Source of the DNA: a virus
Strand: one strand, 5' to 3'
DNA length: 41,738 bases
Virus record (IMG/VR): IMGVR_UViG_3300025141_000040
Coordinates: 64,001-105,738 of that record
In this document: one piece after another, positions 9,635-17,600 of the stretch
How the letters are laid out: every line of letters starts with the position of its first letter
How positions within the stretch are numbered: position 1 is the stretch's first letter
The notes under the pieces: generated by a model
The model's database searches: none
Told to the model about the DNA's origin: nothing
Seen by the model: the letters and a program-made list of their open reading frames with translations, nothing else
Made by a program: the position numbers and the translations under genes

Positions 9635-9772
9635 CTACTCCGTGGGTCCAGCGTGGCGGCGAGCCACCAAGGCGGTCAAGCGGGAAAGACGGGCGCGGAG
9701 CCACGGTCCCAGGACCGGCAGCGAGGCAACCAGGGCGCTGATGACGGCGATCTCATCGGGGCAGACGTGCAT
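9635..9772 (-). CDS. Tiny hydrophobic protein, 45 residues
   Basis: Starts MHVCPDE and overlaps the upstream stop by ATGA; ends 2 bases before the next gene. Residues about 8-28 (IAVISALVASLPVLGPWLRA) are hydrophobic enough for one membrane helix, followed by an Arg-rich tail. Short CPDE-type hydrophobic proteins of this shape are common in phage accessory operons, without known function. Confidence 0.55.
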   Translation of the reverse strand: MHVCPDEIAVISALVASLPVLGPWLRARLSRLTALVARRHAGPTE

Positions 9773-10323
9773 CACGCCTCCACGGACGCGAACAGCGCGT
9801 CGTAGTCGGGGGTGCCGTTGGCGGCGAAGGTCGAGCCGGTCATGGCATCCTGGCACTTCGGGCACGGCCACTCGGGGGCGCAGTCGTCGCAGACGGTGAA
9901 GGCGGGGGCCTCGGGCTCGGGCTCGGGCTCCTCGCGGGTGTCGATGACGGCCTCGGGGTTCAACCGTCCCACGGCGGGCCAGTAGATGATCGTGCTGCGA
10001 CCCATGCTGTCCTGCCGGGAGCCTCCCAAGGCGGACAGGGCTCGGGCGGCGTCGAAGCCGCGCCGCTGCACCTCCAGGGCGAAGTGGACGCCGAAGGTCG
10101 GGCCGTCGAAGTCGTCCGTGACGACGCCGGGGCAGGTACGCCCGTACATGGCGCGACCGCTGTAGTCCTCGCGGAAGCCGTCGCTGCTGTAGTCCTCCTC
10201 CTCGTAGTAGTCGTCGTCGTCGTCGCTGAAGCGGGCGTTCTCGCAGGCGACTCGGATCGCATCGATGAGATCTTCGCGCGTGAAACGGAGGGTCGTGTGG
10301 GAGAAGGAGTCGAGGGGGATCAT
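9772..10323 (-). CDS. Acidic hypothetical protein with zinc-ribbon-like C-terminus
   Basis: 183 residues from ATG 10323, preceded by GGGAG and three bases after the upstream stop. A very acidic stretch (DDDDDYYEEEDY) near residue 33 comes from a run of Asp/Glu codons. The centre is ordered (TFGVHFALEVQRRGFDAARAL, RSTIIYWPAVG). A Glu-Pro linker leads to CDDC and CPKC pairs about 12 residues apart, a likely zinc site. No known family. Confidence 0.65.
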   Translation of the reverse strand: MIPLDSFSHTTLRFTREDLIDAIRVACENARFSDDDDDYYEEEDYSSDGFREDYSGRAMYGRTCPGVVTDDFDGPTFGVHFALEVQRRGFDAARALSALGGSRQDSMGRSTIIYWPAVGRLNPEAVIDTREEPEPEPEAPAFTVCDDCAPEWPCPKCQDAMTGSTFAANGTPDYDALFASVEA

Positions 10324-10325
10324 GC

Positions 10326-10769
10326 TCAGGCTCCCTTGCTCGCGAAGAGGGCCGTGTACTGGTCGCGCCACGTGGCGATTGCCTCACGGACGTAGGGGTG
10401 GTGGCTCGCGAGGTAGGAGTACACGTCCTCGGTCCAGTCGCGGGCGCCGCTCTTGGGGAGGTCGAGCGCGGTGAGGATTTCCCTCACCGCACGGGTCAAC
10501 ACTGCGCGGTAGACCTTCGCGTCCGCTCGGAGGCGGCAGATGGTCGCGTCCGCGCTCTCCCGCTCCGTGTCGGTCCCCGTGGCGGGGTAGTGGGCCTTGC
10601 TCCACTCCATGCTCTCCACTGCCTGGAGCCGCTCGCCGCAGGTCCAGATAGCGACGGCGAAGAGGTGGGGGAACCGCTTGTCCCAGGCGGCGAGGCAGAC
10701 CTGACGCCGCTCGGGTCGGTCCATGTCGAGGGGGGTGTCGAGGGTCGTCGTGGTCATCGTCGTGGTCAT
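10326..10769 (-). CDS. Hypothetical helical protein, first gene of its operon
   Basis: 147 residues, 40-70 bases downstream of a good promoter (10812-10840), with GGAG before ATG 10769. The N-terminus MTTTMTTTT comes from a tandem 12-bp duplication that supplies two in-frame ATGs (10769 and 10757). The rest is soluble and helical (RQVCLAAWDKRFPHLFAVAIW, KVYRAVLTRAVREILTAL). Function unknown. Confidence 0.65.
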   Translation of the reverse strand: MTTTMTTTTLDTPLDMDRPERRQVCLAAWDKRFPHLFAVAIWTCGERLQAVESMEWSKAHYPATGTDTERESADATICRLRADAKVYRAVLTRAVREILTALDLPKSGARDWTEDVYSYLASHHPYVREAIATWRDQYTALFASKGA

Positions 10770-10811
10770 CGTCGGGCTCCTACCGGGGCGGTGCGCCCCA
10801 TCTGTACCCTA

Positions 10812-10840
10812 ACTCTAACCTACCCTTACGCAAGTGTCAA
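10812..10840 (-). promoter_or_regulatory. Sigma70-like promoter P1
   Basis: TTGACA at 10840-10835, a 17-bp spacer and TAGAGT at 10817-10812, reading toward the operon that begins at 10769. The spacer contains CTTGCGTAAGGGTAGG, identical to that of promoter P3, and AGATAG lies just upstream of the -35. Confidence 0.75.
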
Positions 10841-10848
10841 CAACTATC

Positions 10849-11328
10849 TCACCACACCCGCAGATTCTTTGTGAGCCGCACACGCGCGCCCGCGAGGGGC
10901 GCGTGTGCGACACGGAACCCCCGGTCGAGGTAACGCATGACCTGGGACCGGGAACCCTGGGAGAGCACCACGTCCAGGCGAGCGAGCCCCAGGGCGGCGG
11001 CGTGCGCCGCGCGTGCCTTGTACAGATCGACGGCGACCCCGTTCCCCCGGCGCGCGGGCTGGACCCAACACCGGCAGAGCAACCCGATGGTCCCCGTGGC
11101 GAGGAGACACGCGAACCCGCCCCTGGCAACGAACCAGTGCGGCGTGCCGCCGCCGTTGTGCTGCTCGGGGAGATCGTGGCGGATTCCGTCGAGGTCGTCG
11201 TGCGTGATCGCGGCTTCGATGACCGCGCGTTCGGCCGGTGACGCAAGGTGCGCACCAATCGCAGGCACGGCATCCAGGGCGCGGATCAGGGGGGCAGGCT
11301 CGGGCACGGGGGCCTCACTCCGGGGCAC
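10849..11328 (-). CDS. GNAT-family N-acetyltransferase
   Basis: 159 residues from GTG 11328; a second GTG at 11307 is equally possible. The acetyl-CoA site is visible as VQPARRGNGVAVDLY (motif A, R-R-G-N-G), preceded by a beta strand (TIGLLCRCWV) and followed by AHAAALGLARLDVVLS and QVMRYLDRGFRV, the usual GNAT motif B ending in GF. It would transfer an acetyl group from acetyl-CoA to an amine on an unknown substrate. Last gene of the operon read from P2; its end is 9 bases from the P1 -35. Confidence 0.75.
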   Translation of the reverse strand: MPRSEAPVPEPAPLIRALDAVPAIGAHLASPAERAVIEAAITHDDLDGIRHDLPEQHNGGGTPHWFVARGGFACLLATGTIGLLCRCWVQPARRGNGVAVDLYKARAAHAAALGLARLDVVLSQGSRSQVMRYLDRGFRVAHAPLAGARVRLTKNLRVW

Positions 11329-11411
11329 CCGGCAAGATGATCAGCATGACGCGCGCCCGCGAGCGCGTCCAGCCGTAAGCGGCCTGCGGGGAAGTCGGTG
11401 AGGTCGGTCAC
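11286..11411 (-). CDS. Possible 41-residue coupled ORF
   Basis: GTG start overlapping the stop of the upstream gene as GTGA, the junction used throughout this operon, and a frame that runs into the start of the acetyltransferase gene. The product (MTDLTDFPAGRLRLDAL and onward, Pro/Cys tail) resembles nothing known. It may only couple translation into the acetyltransferase. Confidence 0.3.
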   Translation of the reverse strand: MTDLTDFPAGRLRLDALAGARHADHLAGCPGVRPPCPSLPP

Positions 11412-11986
11412 GCCGCCCGCCCTTCCCACGCGCGGCGGCGGTCGTGGGACTGGCTCATGCTGGTCAGCCACTTCGGCCGCTTGACGGTGGCGACGTTGGT
11501 GGTCAGGCCGATGTGCGCTTCGATCTCCTCGCGGGTCACGGGGCGGGCCGTCCGGTTGCCGTCGTCGTCGGTGGTGATCAGGTCGCCGCCGTGGTCGTCG
11601 CCGTGGAAGGCTCCGTGCAGCCGCAGCCGTAAGACCCACTCGTCCACGTTGTCGGCCTCGATGGTCCCCAGGTCGAGCGCCATTGACTTCCAGATCAGAA
11701 CGTAGGTCACGGCGGTCATGCGCGTGTAGACGCCCTCGGCGTCAGGCTCCGTGCTCCACGGGTTCGGGGAGCAGTCCACGAACACCCGGAACGTCTTGTG
11801 CCGGTGGTCGCAGTCGAAGCAGACGCACTCGCGGGCCTCGCCCTCGCCCACGATCTCGCAGGAGCCCTCGCACTCGGGGCAGGGCGCGGCCTCCTCGCTG
11901 CGACCGCTCGGGGGCGGGTCGGTGCGGGTGTCGTAGCAGGTGGTCCTGAAGTCGGTGATCTTGGTCAGGTCGAAGTTGAGGCTCAC
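11408..11986 (-). CDS. Conserved phage hypothetical protein with zinc ribbon insert
   Basis: 192 residues from GTG 11986 with GGGAGG upstream. It begins MSLNFDLTKI and carries LIWKSMALDLGTIEADNVDEW and, near the end, TREEIEAHIGLTTNVATV. This framework (N-terminal FDLTKI, an IWxxM helix, IGLxTN) is one I associate with a widespread phage family of unknown function. Here an extra pair of cysteine motifs (CPEC and CFDC) is inserted near residues 36-60, a probable zinc ribbon. Confidence 0.65.
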   Translation of the reverse strand: MSLNFDLTKITDFRTTCYDTRTDPPPSGRSEEAAPCPECEGSCEIVGEGEARECVCFDCDHRHKTFRVFVDCSPNPWSTEPDAEGVYTRMTAVTYVLIWKSMALDLGTIEADNVDEWVLRLRLHGAFHGDDHGGDLITTDDDGNRTARPVTREEIEAHIGLTTNVATVKRPKWLTSMSQSHDRRRAWEGRAA

Positions 11987-11989
11987 GGG

Positions 11990-12451
11990 TCAGCCCTCCC
12001 AGGCGTGGTTGTGATCGTGGTTTTCCAGGGCCGCAGCCTCGGAAGGGGACGGAAGTGGGGCGGCACCGGGGCCGCGAAGTTGCGCCCACCGGCCCTCCAC
12101 CACCAGGGGGCGGCGGGAGTCGGAGCACGTCTTGGCGTACCGCTCCGCATCCTCCCGGCTGTGGAAGGTCTGCCGGGTCGCCAGGACGTAGCCGTGACCG
12201 TCCTCGGTGCAGACGACAACGAACGACGCGCCGGGGAGCGCACGCCGGAAGTCCTGCCGGAACACGATCCGCGACGGTTCGCAGACGGCGACGTAGTGCA
12301 AGGTGTCGAGGTCGGCGTCCCCACCGGGGGCGAAGGGCTCGCCCCCGTCGAGGACGATCAGCCAGCCCGTCGCCAGGGCGCGGTTCACGGTGTCCGCGTA
12401 GGACTCGTCGCGGGCGCGGTCGGCAAAGGCGAGGAGGGTGCGGTCGGTCAT
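11990..12451 (-). CDS. Hypothetical protein, 153 residues
   Basis: Start chosen at ATG 12451 (GGAG 6 bases upstream) because the in-frame extension upstream is Pro-rich non-gene sequence. Begins MTDRTLLAFADRARDES; the middle is beta-rich (WLIVLDGGEPFAPG, YVAVCEPSRIVFRQDF, FVVVCTEDGHGYVL). The C-terminus ends HDHNHAW. No domain recognised. Confidence 0.6.
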   Translation of the reverse strand: MTDRTLLAFADRARDESYADTVNRALATGWLIVLDGGEPFAPGGDADLDTLHYVAVCEPSRIVFRQDFRRALPGASFVVVCTEDGHGYVLATRQTFHSREDAERYAKTCSDSRRPLVVEGRWAQLRGPGAAPLPSPSEAAALENHDHNHAWEG

Positions 12452-12504
12452 GGTGACTCCGGGGGGCGCGCGGGCGGGCGCGGGGTCGGGAGGGGCTTGG
12501 TCAT
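12448..12504 (-). CDS. Possible 18-residue coupling minigene
   Basis: ATG overlapping the stop of the gene before it (ATGA) and TGA overlapping the ATG of the gene after it. It encodes a Pro-rich 18-mer (MTKPLPTPRPPARPPESP). It fills the only gap of the operon, so it may pass ribosomes along rather than make a useful peptide. Confidence 0.3.
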   Translation of the reverse strand: MTKPLPTPRPPARPPESP

Positions 12505-13055
12505 CAGCCGTAGACGATTTCGCCCAGGAGGGCGATCTGGACGGCGCAGTCATAGTCGTTGGCGTCGGCGGTGCCGTCCGCGAACGCGGGCCAGCCGTTC
12601 CGCTTGATCCCGGCTTCGACCACCCTGTAGGCAGCGGCGCGGTCCAGGGCGAACCAGCCCTTCGGCAGCGCCTCGCCTGCGAGCCACGCGGCCTTGATCC
12701 GATCCGCTTCGTAGGTCGGGGGCTCGACTACCAACTCGCCCCCGGTTTCCCGGCAGAGCCAGCCGCGCTTGGCGTCCCACTCCATGCCTCGGAGCCAGTA
12801 CCCGCAGGTGTGCGTGTAGAACACGTCGCTGTAGCGGTTTTCGCCGTCGAGTCCCAGGTACATGAGGAACCCCAGGAGATCGGGGTCGTTCGCCAGCACG
12901 GTCACGGTCACGGCGACCGTGCTGGCCTTGGCGGGCGCGGGCTCGACCTTGGGCGGCGGCGGAACGTCGGTGGTGCCCTCGGGGCAGGGGACGTGCGTTT
13001 CGTACCGTGCCTCGGTGAAGCGGACGGAGCAGTAGGGGCAGGTGATCATCTTCAT
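12504..13055 (-). CDS. Zinc-ribbon hypothetical protein, 183 residues
   Basis: ATG overlaps the upstream stop (ATGA at 13055-13052). The N-terminus MKMITCPYCSVRF is a zinc-ribbon half-site with a possible HVPC partner. A Pro/Ala linker (PPPPKVEPAPAKAS) leads to a domain with LLGFLMYLGLDGENRYSD, WLRGMEWDAKRGW and ALDRAAAYRVVEAGIKRNGW. Domain function unknown. Confidence 0.6.
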   Translation of the reverse strand: MKMITCPYCSVRFTEARYETHVPCPEGTTDVPPPPKVEPAPAKASTVAVTVTVLANDPDLLGFLMYLGLDGENRYSDVFYTHTCGYWLRGMEWDAKRGWLCRETGGELVVEPPTYEADRIKAAWLAGEALPKGWFALDRAAAYRVVEAGIKRNGWPAFADGTADANDYDCAVQIALLGEIVYG

Positions 13056-14782
13056 CGTCCAGCCACGCAGTCGCAGTTGCGACGTTCGGGGATGAAGTCG
13101 GGAGCGTCGGAGTCGAGGTAGACCCCGCACTCGCAGCCGTCGAGGTTCGTCGGGTGGTCCTGCCACCGCTCGGGGTCCACGCACTCGCACCAGTCGGTTG
13201 CGATCAGGTCGGCCCCGTTGAAGCACTCGGACGCGGCGCTCCGCACGCCGACCAGCAAGAGATCCCCGTCGTGCATGACGTAGGCGGTCCCGTACTCGGC
13301 CTGCGAGCGGCGGCGGACGTACCCGCCTCGGAGGAGCACGGCCAGGGCGTAGTCGAAGCCGTGCGGCGTCGGGCGACCCTTGATCGGGCGGGGCGGCGCG
13401 GGCTCGGGCCGGGGGCTCGCCAGCACCCGCTCGGGGTTCGGCGCGGGCTCGGGGGGCTCGGGGGTCGGAACCTGCGCGATCTCCCAGGAGTAGACCAACG
13501 CGGCCTCCTCGGGATCTTCGTCGTCCGCGACCATGCTGCGATACCAGTCCCACCCGGCGATCTCGGCCTCGGGCTCGGTGGCGTAGTCGCCAAACTGGCC
13601 GGAGTCGTGGGCGTTGTTCCAGCGGACGGCGAACCGCACGCCGGGGTCGGTGCAGTAGTCGGGGCTCTCGATCATCTTGCCGCAGCCGCCCTCGGACGGG
13701 GCGCAGATCACCGCGTCCCAATCCATGTGGGTCACGGTGAGGGTCACCCCACAGTGGGGGCACGGGAAGGCAAGCGGGGAGGTGAACCCTGGCATCCGTT
13801 GGATGGTGTCGTCGCTGACGATCCCCGCCTTGGAGCCTCCAGCGGTGTGTGAGGGGTGCCTCACGATCCGAGTCGCCTCGGTGCGCCCGGTGAGCACCAG
13901 CGGCAGCGTCAGATCGACCGCCAAACCCTCGTCGTTGGTGTGCCACAGGCAGTCGCCGTGGTCGATGATCCAGCCCCCCTGCTCGGCCAGAGCAGCGTGC
14001 GCTGCGGCGATGCCCGCATTTGTCGCGGGGTAGCGTCGGCCAAGGGCGCTCTCGATCTCCTTGCCGTGGTCGTGGTCCGCCGCCTCGCAGGGCTCGTTGT
14101 TGCAGGGCACCCATTCGTGCCCATCGGGGCCGGGGTTCGCGCCGCCGATCTTGCTGATGCAGTCGAGGCAGAGCGCGAGGACGCAGGGCGGGTTGTGGAC
14201 CCAACCCTCGCCGTCCGCGCGAAACTCCACCTTGTCGGGAGCGCCGAAGTCTTCGACCATCCGGGGGAAGTCCACGGCGAAGTCGGCGGACAGGGTGCTG
14301 ATGTACGCGCCGCAGTCCCACTCGCAGAAGATGCGGTGGTCCTGGGGCTCGGGGCGGGGGCAGGTGCCGCACAAGGTCTGCGACTGCCAGTTGTCGCCGT
14401 CCTCGCACGCGGCCTCGGTGGAGGCTCGCCCGCAGACGGAGCAGAGGTAGTCGGGGGCGTCGGCGGCGACGGCCCAGGTCGGGTCGCACAGGCGGCAGAC
14501 GTGGTCGGCGGCGTCCCACTCCTCGTCAGTGTAGTGCTGGCCGCACTGCGAGCACGACTCCGACTCGGCCTGCTCCTCGCAGGAGTCACAGGAGTAGTCG
14601 GTTCCAGCCCGCCCGCCCGCTGCGACGGGGCGTGGCTGCGCCATGTGGCCGCAGTCGATGATTCGAGCCCGCGCACCGCAGATGGTGCAGACTCGGATCT
14701 CGGGGGCAGTGTGGCACTGCGCGCACGATGCGGGGCCGTCGTCATGGGCGGGGGCGGTTGAATCGGGCATTGAATCGGTCAT
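13052..14782 (-). CDS. Cysteine-rich protein with many zinc-ribbon pairs
   Basis: 576 residues from ATG 14782 (GGAG upstream), first gene after promoter P2. About 36 cysteines, including nine CxxC pairs (CAQC, CTIC, CDSC, CSQC, CRLC, CSVC, CGTC, CLDC, CPHC), mostly in the first 140 residues, and three CxC pairs near the C-terminus. The middle (residues about 250-300) is a soluble alpha/beta segment. A Pro/Glu linker (VPTPEPPEPAPNPER) precedes a C-terminal domain with FDYALAVLLRGGYVRRRSQ. A multi-zinc scaffold, perhaps binding nucleic acid or protein, is inferred. I recognise no catalytic motif or named family. Confidence 0.7.
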   Translation of the reverse strand: MTDSMPDSTAPAHDDGPASCAQCHTAPEIRVCTICGARARIIDCGHMAQPRPVAAGGRAGTDYSCDSCEEQAESESCSQCGQHYTDEEWDAADHVCRLCDPTWAVAADAPDYLCSVCGRASTEAACEDGDNWQSQTLCGTCPRPEPQDHRIFCEWDCGAYISTLSADFAVDFPRMVEDFGAPDKVEFRADGEGWVHNPPCVLALCLDCISKIGGANPGPDGHEWVPCNNEPCEAADHDHGKEIESALGRRYPATNAGIAAAHAALAEQGGWIIDHGDCLWHTNDEGLAVDLTLPLVLTGRTEATRIVRHPSHTAGGSKAGIVSDDTIQRMPGFTSPLAFPCPHCGVTLTVTHMDWDAVICAPSEGGCGKMIESPDYCTDPGVRFAVRWNNAHDSGQFGDYATEPEAEIAGWDWYRSMVADDEDPEEAALVYSWEIAQVPTPEPPEPAPNPERVLASPRPEPAPPRPIKGRPTPHGFDYALAVLLRGGYVRRRSQAEYGTAYVMHDGDLLLVGVRSAASECFNGADLIATDWCECVDPERWQDHPTNLDGCECGVYLDSDAPDFIPERRNCDCVAGR

Positions 14783-14825
14783 GGCGTACTCCGCCGGGAC
14801 CAGCAGCGGCCCCATCCATGAACCA

Positions 14826-14853
14826 AGTATAGCTACCCTTCCATAAGAGTCAA
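14826..14853 (-). promoter_or_regulatory. Sigma70-like promoter P2
   Basis: TTGACT (14853-14848), 16-bp spacer with GGAAGGGTAG, and TATACT (14831-14826). Drives the operon that starts at 14782. Its -35 lies inside an inverted repeat (14851-14875). Confidence 0.7.
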
Positions 14854-14875
14854 CAACAATCGACAACTGTTGTTG
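14851..14875. repeat. Inverted repeat at P2 -35
   Basis: CAACAAC and GTTGTTG arms of 7 bp around an 11-bp centre, overlapping the -35 of P2. It is well placed to be an operator and lacks a T-tract, so it is not a convincing terminator. Confidence 0.5.
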
Positions 14876-14882
14876 TAGATAG

Positions 14883-14909
14883 TTTGGCACACCCCTTGCT
14901 ACGCGGGCG
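14883..14909. repeat. 27-bp element upstream of P2, copy 1
   Basis: Differs from 19488-19514 at two positions. Both copies contain CCTTGCTACGCGGGCG and lie 27-29 bp upstream of the -35 of a minus-strand promoter, between the previous operon and the promoter. The fixed spacing suggests an activator or repressor site. Confidence 0.55.
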
Positions 14910-14926
14910 GGCAGGCGCGTCTACCC

Positions 14927-17128
14927 TTACAGCAGGTAGTCCTCGTCGGCGCGGAGCAGGCGGTTCCCGTGGCGGACGTGCTCGTACAGGTCCGCGAATC
15001 GGGCGGCGACCATGCGGGGGTGGTGCGTCTTGCGCGCGTAGTCGTGACCCCGCGCCCCGTAGCCTTCGACGGCCTCGGGGTACTTCGCCAGGGCGACCAA
15101 CTGGTCGGCCAAGGTGTCCTCGGTGACGCGGACAATGGGGACGGTCGGCGCGAAGCTGCGCGCCCACGCGGAGATCCCACCCAGGACGGCGTGGCCCATC
15201 GCCATTGACTCAATCGCGGACAGCCCGTGAATCCCCACGGAAAGCTGGTCGAACGTCGCGTGACAGGACCGCTTCGCGGCGAGGCAGTCGGCGTTGTTCA
15301 TCCCTTCGATCAGTACGGGTTCGATGATCCCGTTGACGCGAACGGCGTGCGAGGCGTCGGCGGCGCTGCTCAACCGGGCGTTCGCCGTTTCGACCGCCGC
15401 CAGGAACACTTCGGTCCTCTTGAAGCCCCGGCGCGTGGCCGGGTGACAGACGCGGAAGTTACTGCGTCCCAGGCCCAGGTAGACCTCGCCGGTCCCCATC
15501 GAGTCCACGTCAATCATGCAGGGAACGTGGTACGGCATCCAGGCGTGCTCCAACATCGTCCAGTCCCACGCGGACAGCCCGAAGATCCCGGTGCGCTCGT
15601 GCCACCCAAGTAGCTCTGCCGGAGCGTTGCGGATCTCGGACCCCATGTAGGCGACCAGCGTGTTGTCGTGCTGGAACCTGCGGCCCCACCCCAAGTAGTC
15701 ATTGAGCATGGGACGGCGGACACAGTGGAAAAAGTCGGCAGCGTCAGCCAAGGTTGCCGCCGCCTGCACTGCCTCTGCACCTCCTTCCGCCAGCAGAACG
15801 TCCTTGTAGGGGTAGTCAAGGTAGTCGTCGGCGTATGTGACCATGCGGGCGGCGTGCGTGGTGTACTTGTTGATCGCGTGCATCGTCAGCCCGCCTTGGC
15901 CTCCGATCTCACGGCTCTGGACGATCAGGACGCGCATCCCCGTCTTCTTTGCGCGAAGCTCGGGTGGGACGTGGAGCAGGTACGGATCGTCGGGTTCGAT
16001 GGGCCGCGCCTCGCGCCAGGGGACGCGCGTGCGGGCGTGAACCTGCCGGGTCAGCTTCCGCAGCCCCGGCTCGGGCACCTTCAGAAACCCGGCCTGTACG
16101 GCGTGTCGGATGACGTGCGGGACGTTCGGGAGGTTCGCGGACAGGCCCTTGCCGGTGCTGCTCTCGGACATTGCCTCGGCGGTGGCGCGCGTGAATCCGA
16201 AGAACGCGGCCCCCAGGACGGTGTACCAAGTGTCCAGCGCGGAGTCGTCCCGATCCAGGGCAGAGGTCAGCGCGTCCAACGCGCCCACCGCGTCCCCCTC
16301 TTGGAGACACGCCTGCGCGTGCAGCGCCAGGATGACCCCGGTGGTGTGCGACTCCCCCAGGTCCATCGCGCGCTCGGTGATCTCGCGGGCCTCCTCCCAA
16401 CACCCCAAGGCTGCGAGCGCCCGCGCCTCGTAGGCCATGCGGTGCAGATCGTCGGGGTCCATCTTCTCGCGGAGGATGCGGAGGGTCCGATCAAGGTTGT
16501 CCTCATGGTGGTCGGGGTCGTCGTAGCCCATGTGCAGGACGCGGCAGTCCTCCAACTTCCAGGCGTGCGCGGGCTCGTCACCCTCGTCGGGTTCCCACCG
16601 GGCGAGGTCCGGCTTGCCGTGGACCGGGTAGACGTACCGGATGCCCTCGGAGCGGCGGAACGTCCGCACCTGCACCAGCGTTTCCATGAGCCCGGTGTGC
16701 GTCGGGGAGTCCACCCGGATTCCCAGGAACGACGGGGGCTCGTCAAGCCCATCGGGGAGGTTCCCGGCCATGAGCACGTCCAACTGCGCGCGGGCTTCCA
16801 GGGGGCCGTCGAAGCGGTCGTCGCCGTCGAGCACCATGACCCACTCGGCCTCGGGGCAGGTGGCGTCTACGAGATCCAGGCTGACGTTGCGGCTGCGGGC
16901 GAAGTCGTCATCCCACAGGTCGGTGGTGACGTGGACGGGAACACCGTGGAGGCGACCCTGCTCTACCGCCACGTCGGGCGTGCCGTCGTCGGAGCCGGTG
17001 TCCACGATCACCCAGGCGTCGATCAACCCCTTCGCGGAGTCGAACAGCGCCGGGAGGTTGCGCGCCTCGTCCTTGAAGATGCAGGCCGCGACGACGCGGA
17101 TCGGTGAGTCAGGAGTAGGAGTTGCCAT
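14927..17128 (-). CDS. Bifunctional glycosyltransferase (GT2 plus GT-B domain)
   Basis: 733 residues. Residues 1-200 form a GT-A family 2 domain: VVAACIFKDEARNL, DTGSDDGT (43-50) for the nucleotide, and DGDD (101-104) as the metal-binding DxD. Residues about 210-330 are helical repeats resembling TPRs (ARALAALGCWEEAREITERA). The C-terminal half looks like a GT-B/GT4 transferase: SREIGGQGGLTMHAINKY at its start and LSAIESMAMGHAVLGG, with the E-x-x-A-x-G donor-binding pattern, near residue 645. It would add two sugars, or build a short glycan, on a protein, lipid or modified DNA; the acceptor is unknown. It starts immediately downstream of its own promoter with no ribosome site, so it may be translated leaderless. 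Confidence 0.82.
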   Translation of the reverse strand: MATPTPDSPIRVVAACIFKDEARNLPALFDSAKGLIDAWVIVDTGSDDGTPDVAVEQGRLHGVPVHVTTDLWDDDFARSRNVSLDLVDATCPEAEWVMVLDGDDRFDGPLEARAQLDVLMAGNLPDGLDEPPSFLGIRVDSPTHTGLMETLVQVRTFRRSEGIRYVYPVHGKPDLARWEPDEGDEPAHAWKLEDCRVLHMGYDDPDHHEDNLDRTLRILREKMDPDDLHRMAYEARALAALGCWEEAREITERAMDLGESHTTGVILALHAQACLQEGDAVGALDALTSALDRDDSALDTWYTVLGAAFFGFTRATAEAMSESSTGKGLSANLPNVPHVIRHAVQAGFLKVPEPGLRKLTRQVHARTRVPWREARPIEPDDPYLLHVPPELRAKKTGMRVLIVQSREIGGQGGLTMHAINKYTTHAARMVTYADDYLDYPYKDVLLAEGGAEAVQAAATLADAADFFHCVRRPMLNDYLGWGRRFQHDNTLVAYMGSEIRNAPAELLGWHERTGIFGLSAWDWTMLEHAWMPYHVPCMIDVDSMGTGEVYLGLGRSNFRVCHPATRRGFKRTEVFLAAVETANARLSSAADASHAVRVNGIIEPVLIEGMNNADCLAAKRSCHATFDQLSVGIHGLSAIESMAMGHAVLGGISAWARSFAPTVPIVRVTEDTLADQLVALAKYPEAVEGYGARGHDYARKTHHPRMVAARFADLYEHVRHGNRLLRADEDYLL

Positions 17129-17130
17129 GC

Positions 17131-17154
17131 CGCAAGCCTGCCGATGGGCTTGCG
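17131..17154. repeat. Perfect inverted repeat in P7
   Basis: CGCAAGCC and GGCTTGCG, 8-bp arms with an 8-bp centre, cover the spacer and -10 of the glycosyltransferase promoter. Likely operator. Confidence 0.6.
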
Positions 17155-17163
17155 GTTTGTCAA
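17135..17163 (-). promoter_or_regulatory. Promoter P7 of the glycosyltransferase
   Basis: TTGACA (17163-17158) followed 17 bp later by CAGGCT, a weak -10 that sits exactly 6 bases before ATG 17128. The -35 region shares the 15-mer CTTGCGGTTTGTCAA with the Sak4 promoter at 33139-33153. Confidence 0.5.
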
Positions 17164-17182
17164 CGCGAAGGACGGGCCGGGG

Positions 17183-17578
17183 CTAGAGCTTCTGCGCCGC
17201 CGCGTAGGCTGCGCGCAGGTGCGGGTTCGACGGGTCCACCCACACGCTGCCGTACTGCCCGATGTTGAAGTACATCGCGTTCACGGCGGCACGGAGATCG
17301 GCACACGCCGGGTTCGCGCAGGCGCAGGGCTCGGCGGCGACCGGCTCGGGCTCGGGGGCCGGGGGCTCGGGCTCGGCGGCGACCGGCTCGGGCTCGGGGG
17401 CCGGGGGCTCGGGCTCGGCAGGCTCGATGGGCGTGGGCGGATCCCACGCCTCGTTGACGTCGGGCGTGGCCGGGTCGTCCCCCTTGAACGTGCCGTCGTC
17501 GTCGTGGGCACGCTTCGGGGGCGTGGCCTTCTTCGGCGGCGTCTTCTTCTTCTTGGCGGGGGTCTTGCGAGCGGCCAT
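17183..17578 (-). CDS. Lys/Pro-rich basic-acidic protein
   Basis: 131 residues with AAGGAG before ATG 17578. The N-terminus is histone H1-like (KTPAKKKKTPPKKATPPK), likely to bind nucleic acid. Next comes DDDGTFKGDDPATPDVNEAW, a motif I associate with phage proteins of unknown function, then two exact copies of EPEPPAPEPEPVAA. The C-terminal 45 residues form a small domain with a CACANPAC cluster and MYFNIGQYGSVWVDPSNPHL. Probably a DNA-binding or virion accessory protein, by inference from composition. Confidence 0.6.
   Translation of the reverse strand: MAARKTPAKKKKTPPKKATPPKRAHDDDGTFKGDDPATPDVNEAWDPPTPIEPAEPEPPAPEPEPVAAEPEPPAPEPEPVAAEPCACANPACADLRAAVNAMYFNIGQYGSVWVDPSNPHLRAAYAAAQKL
17330..17413. 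repeat. Two perfect 42-bp tandem repeats
   Basis: Units 17330-17371 and 17372-17413 are identical and in frame, adding 14 residues each to the Pro/Glu linker of the Lys/Pro-rich protein. A recent duplication, since no silent changes separate the copies. Confidence 0.9.
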
Positions 17579-17600
17579 TGCGGACTCCTTCAGGGCAGAG

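Noticed and set aside
12504-14519. 671-codon minus-strand frame ending with the 183-residue zinc-ribbon gene
   Set aside because: Only the last 183 codons look real and begin with an ATGA junction. The rest is Arg/Pro/Gly-rich and overlaps the cysteine-rich gene.
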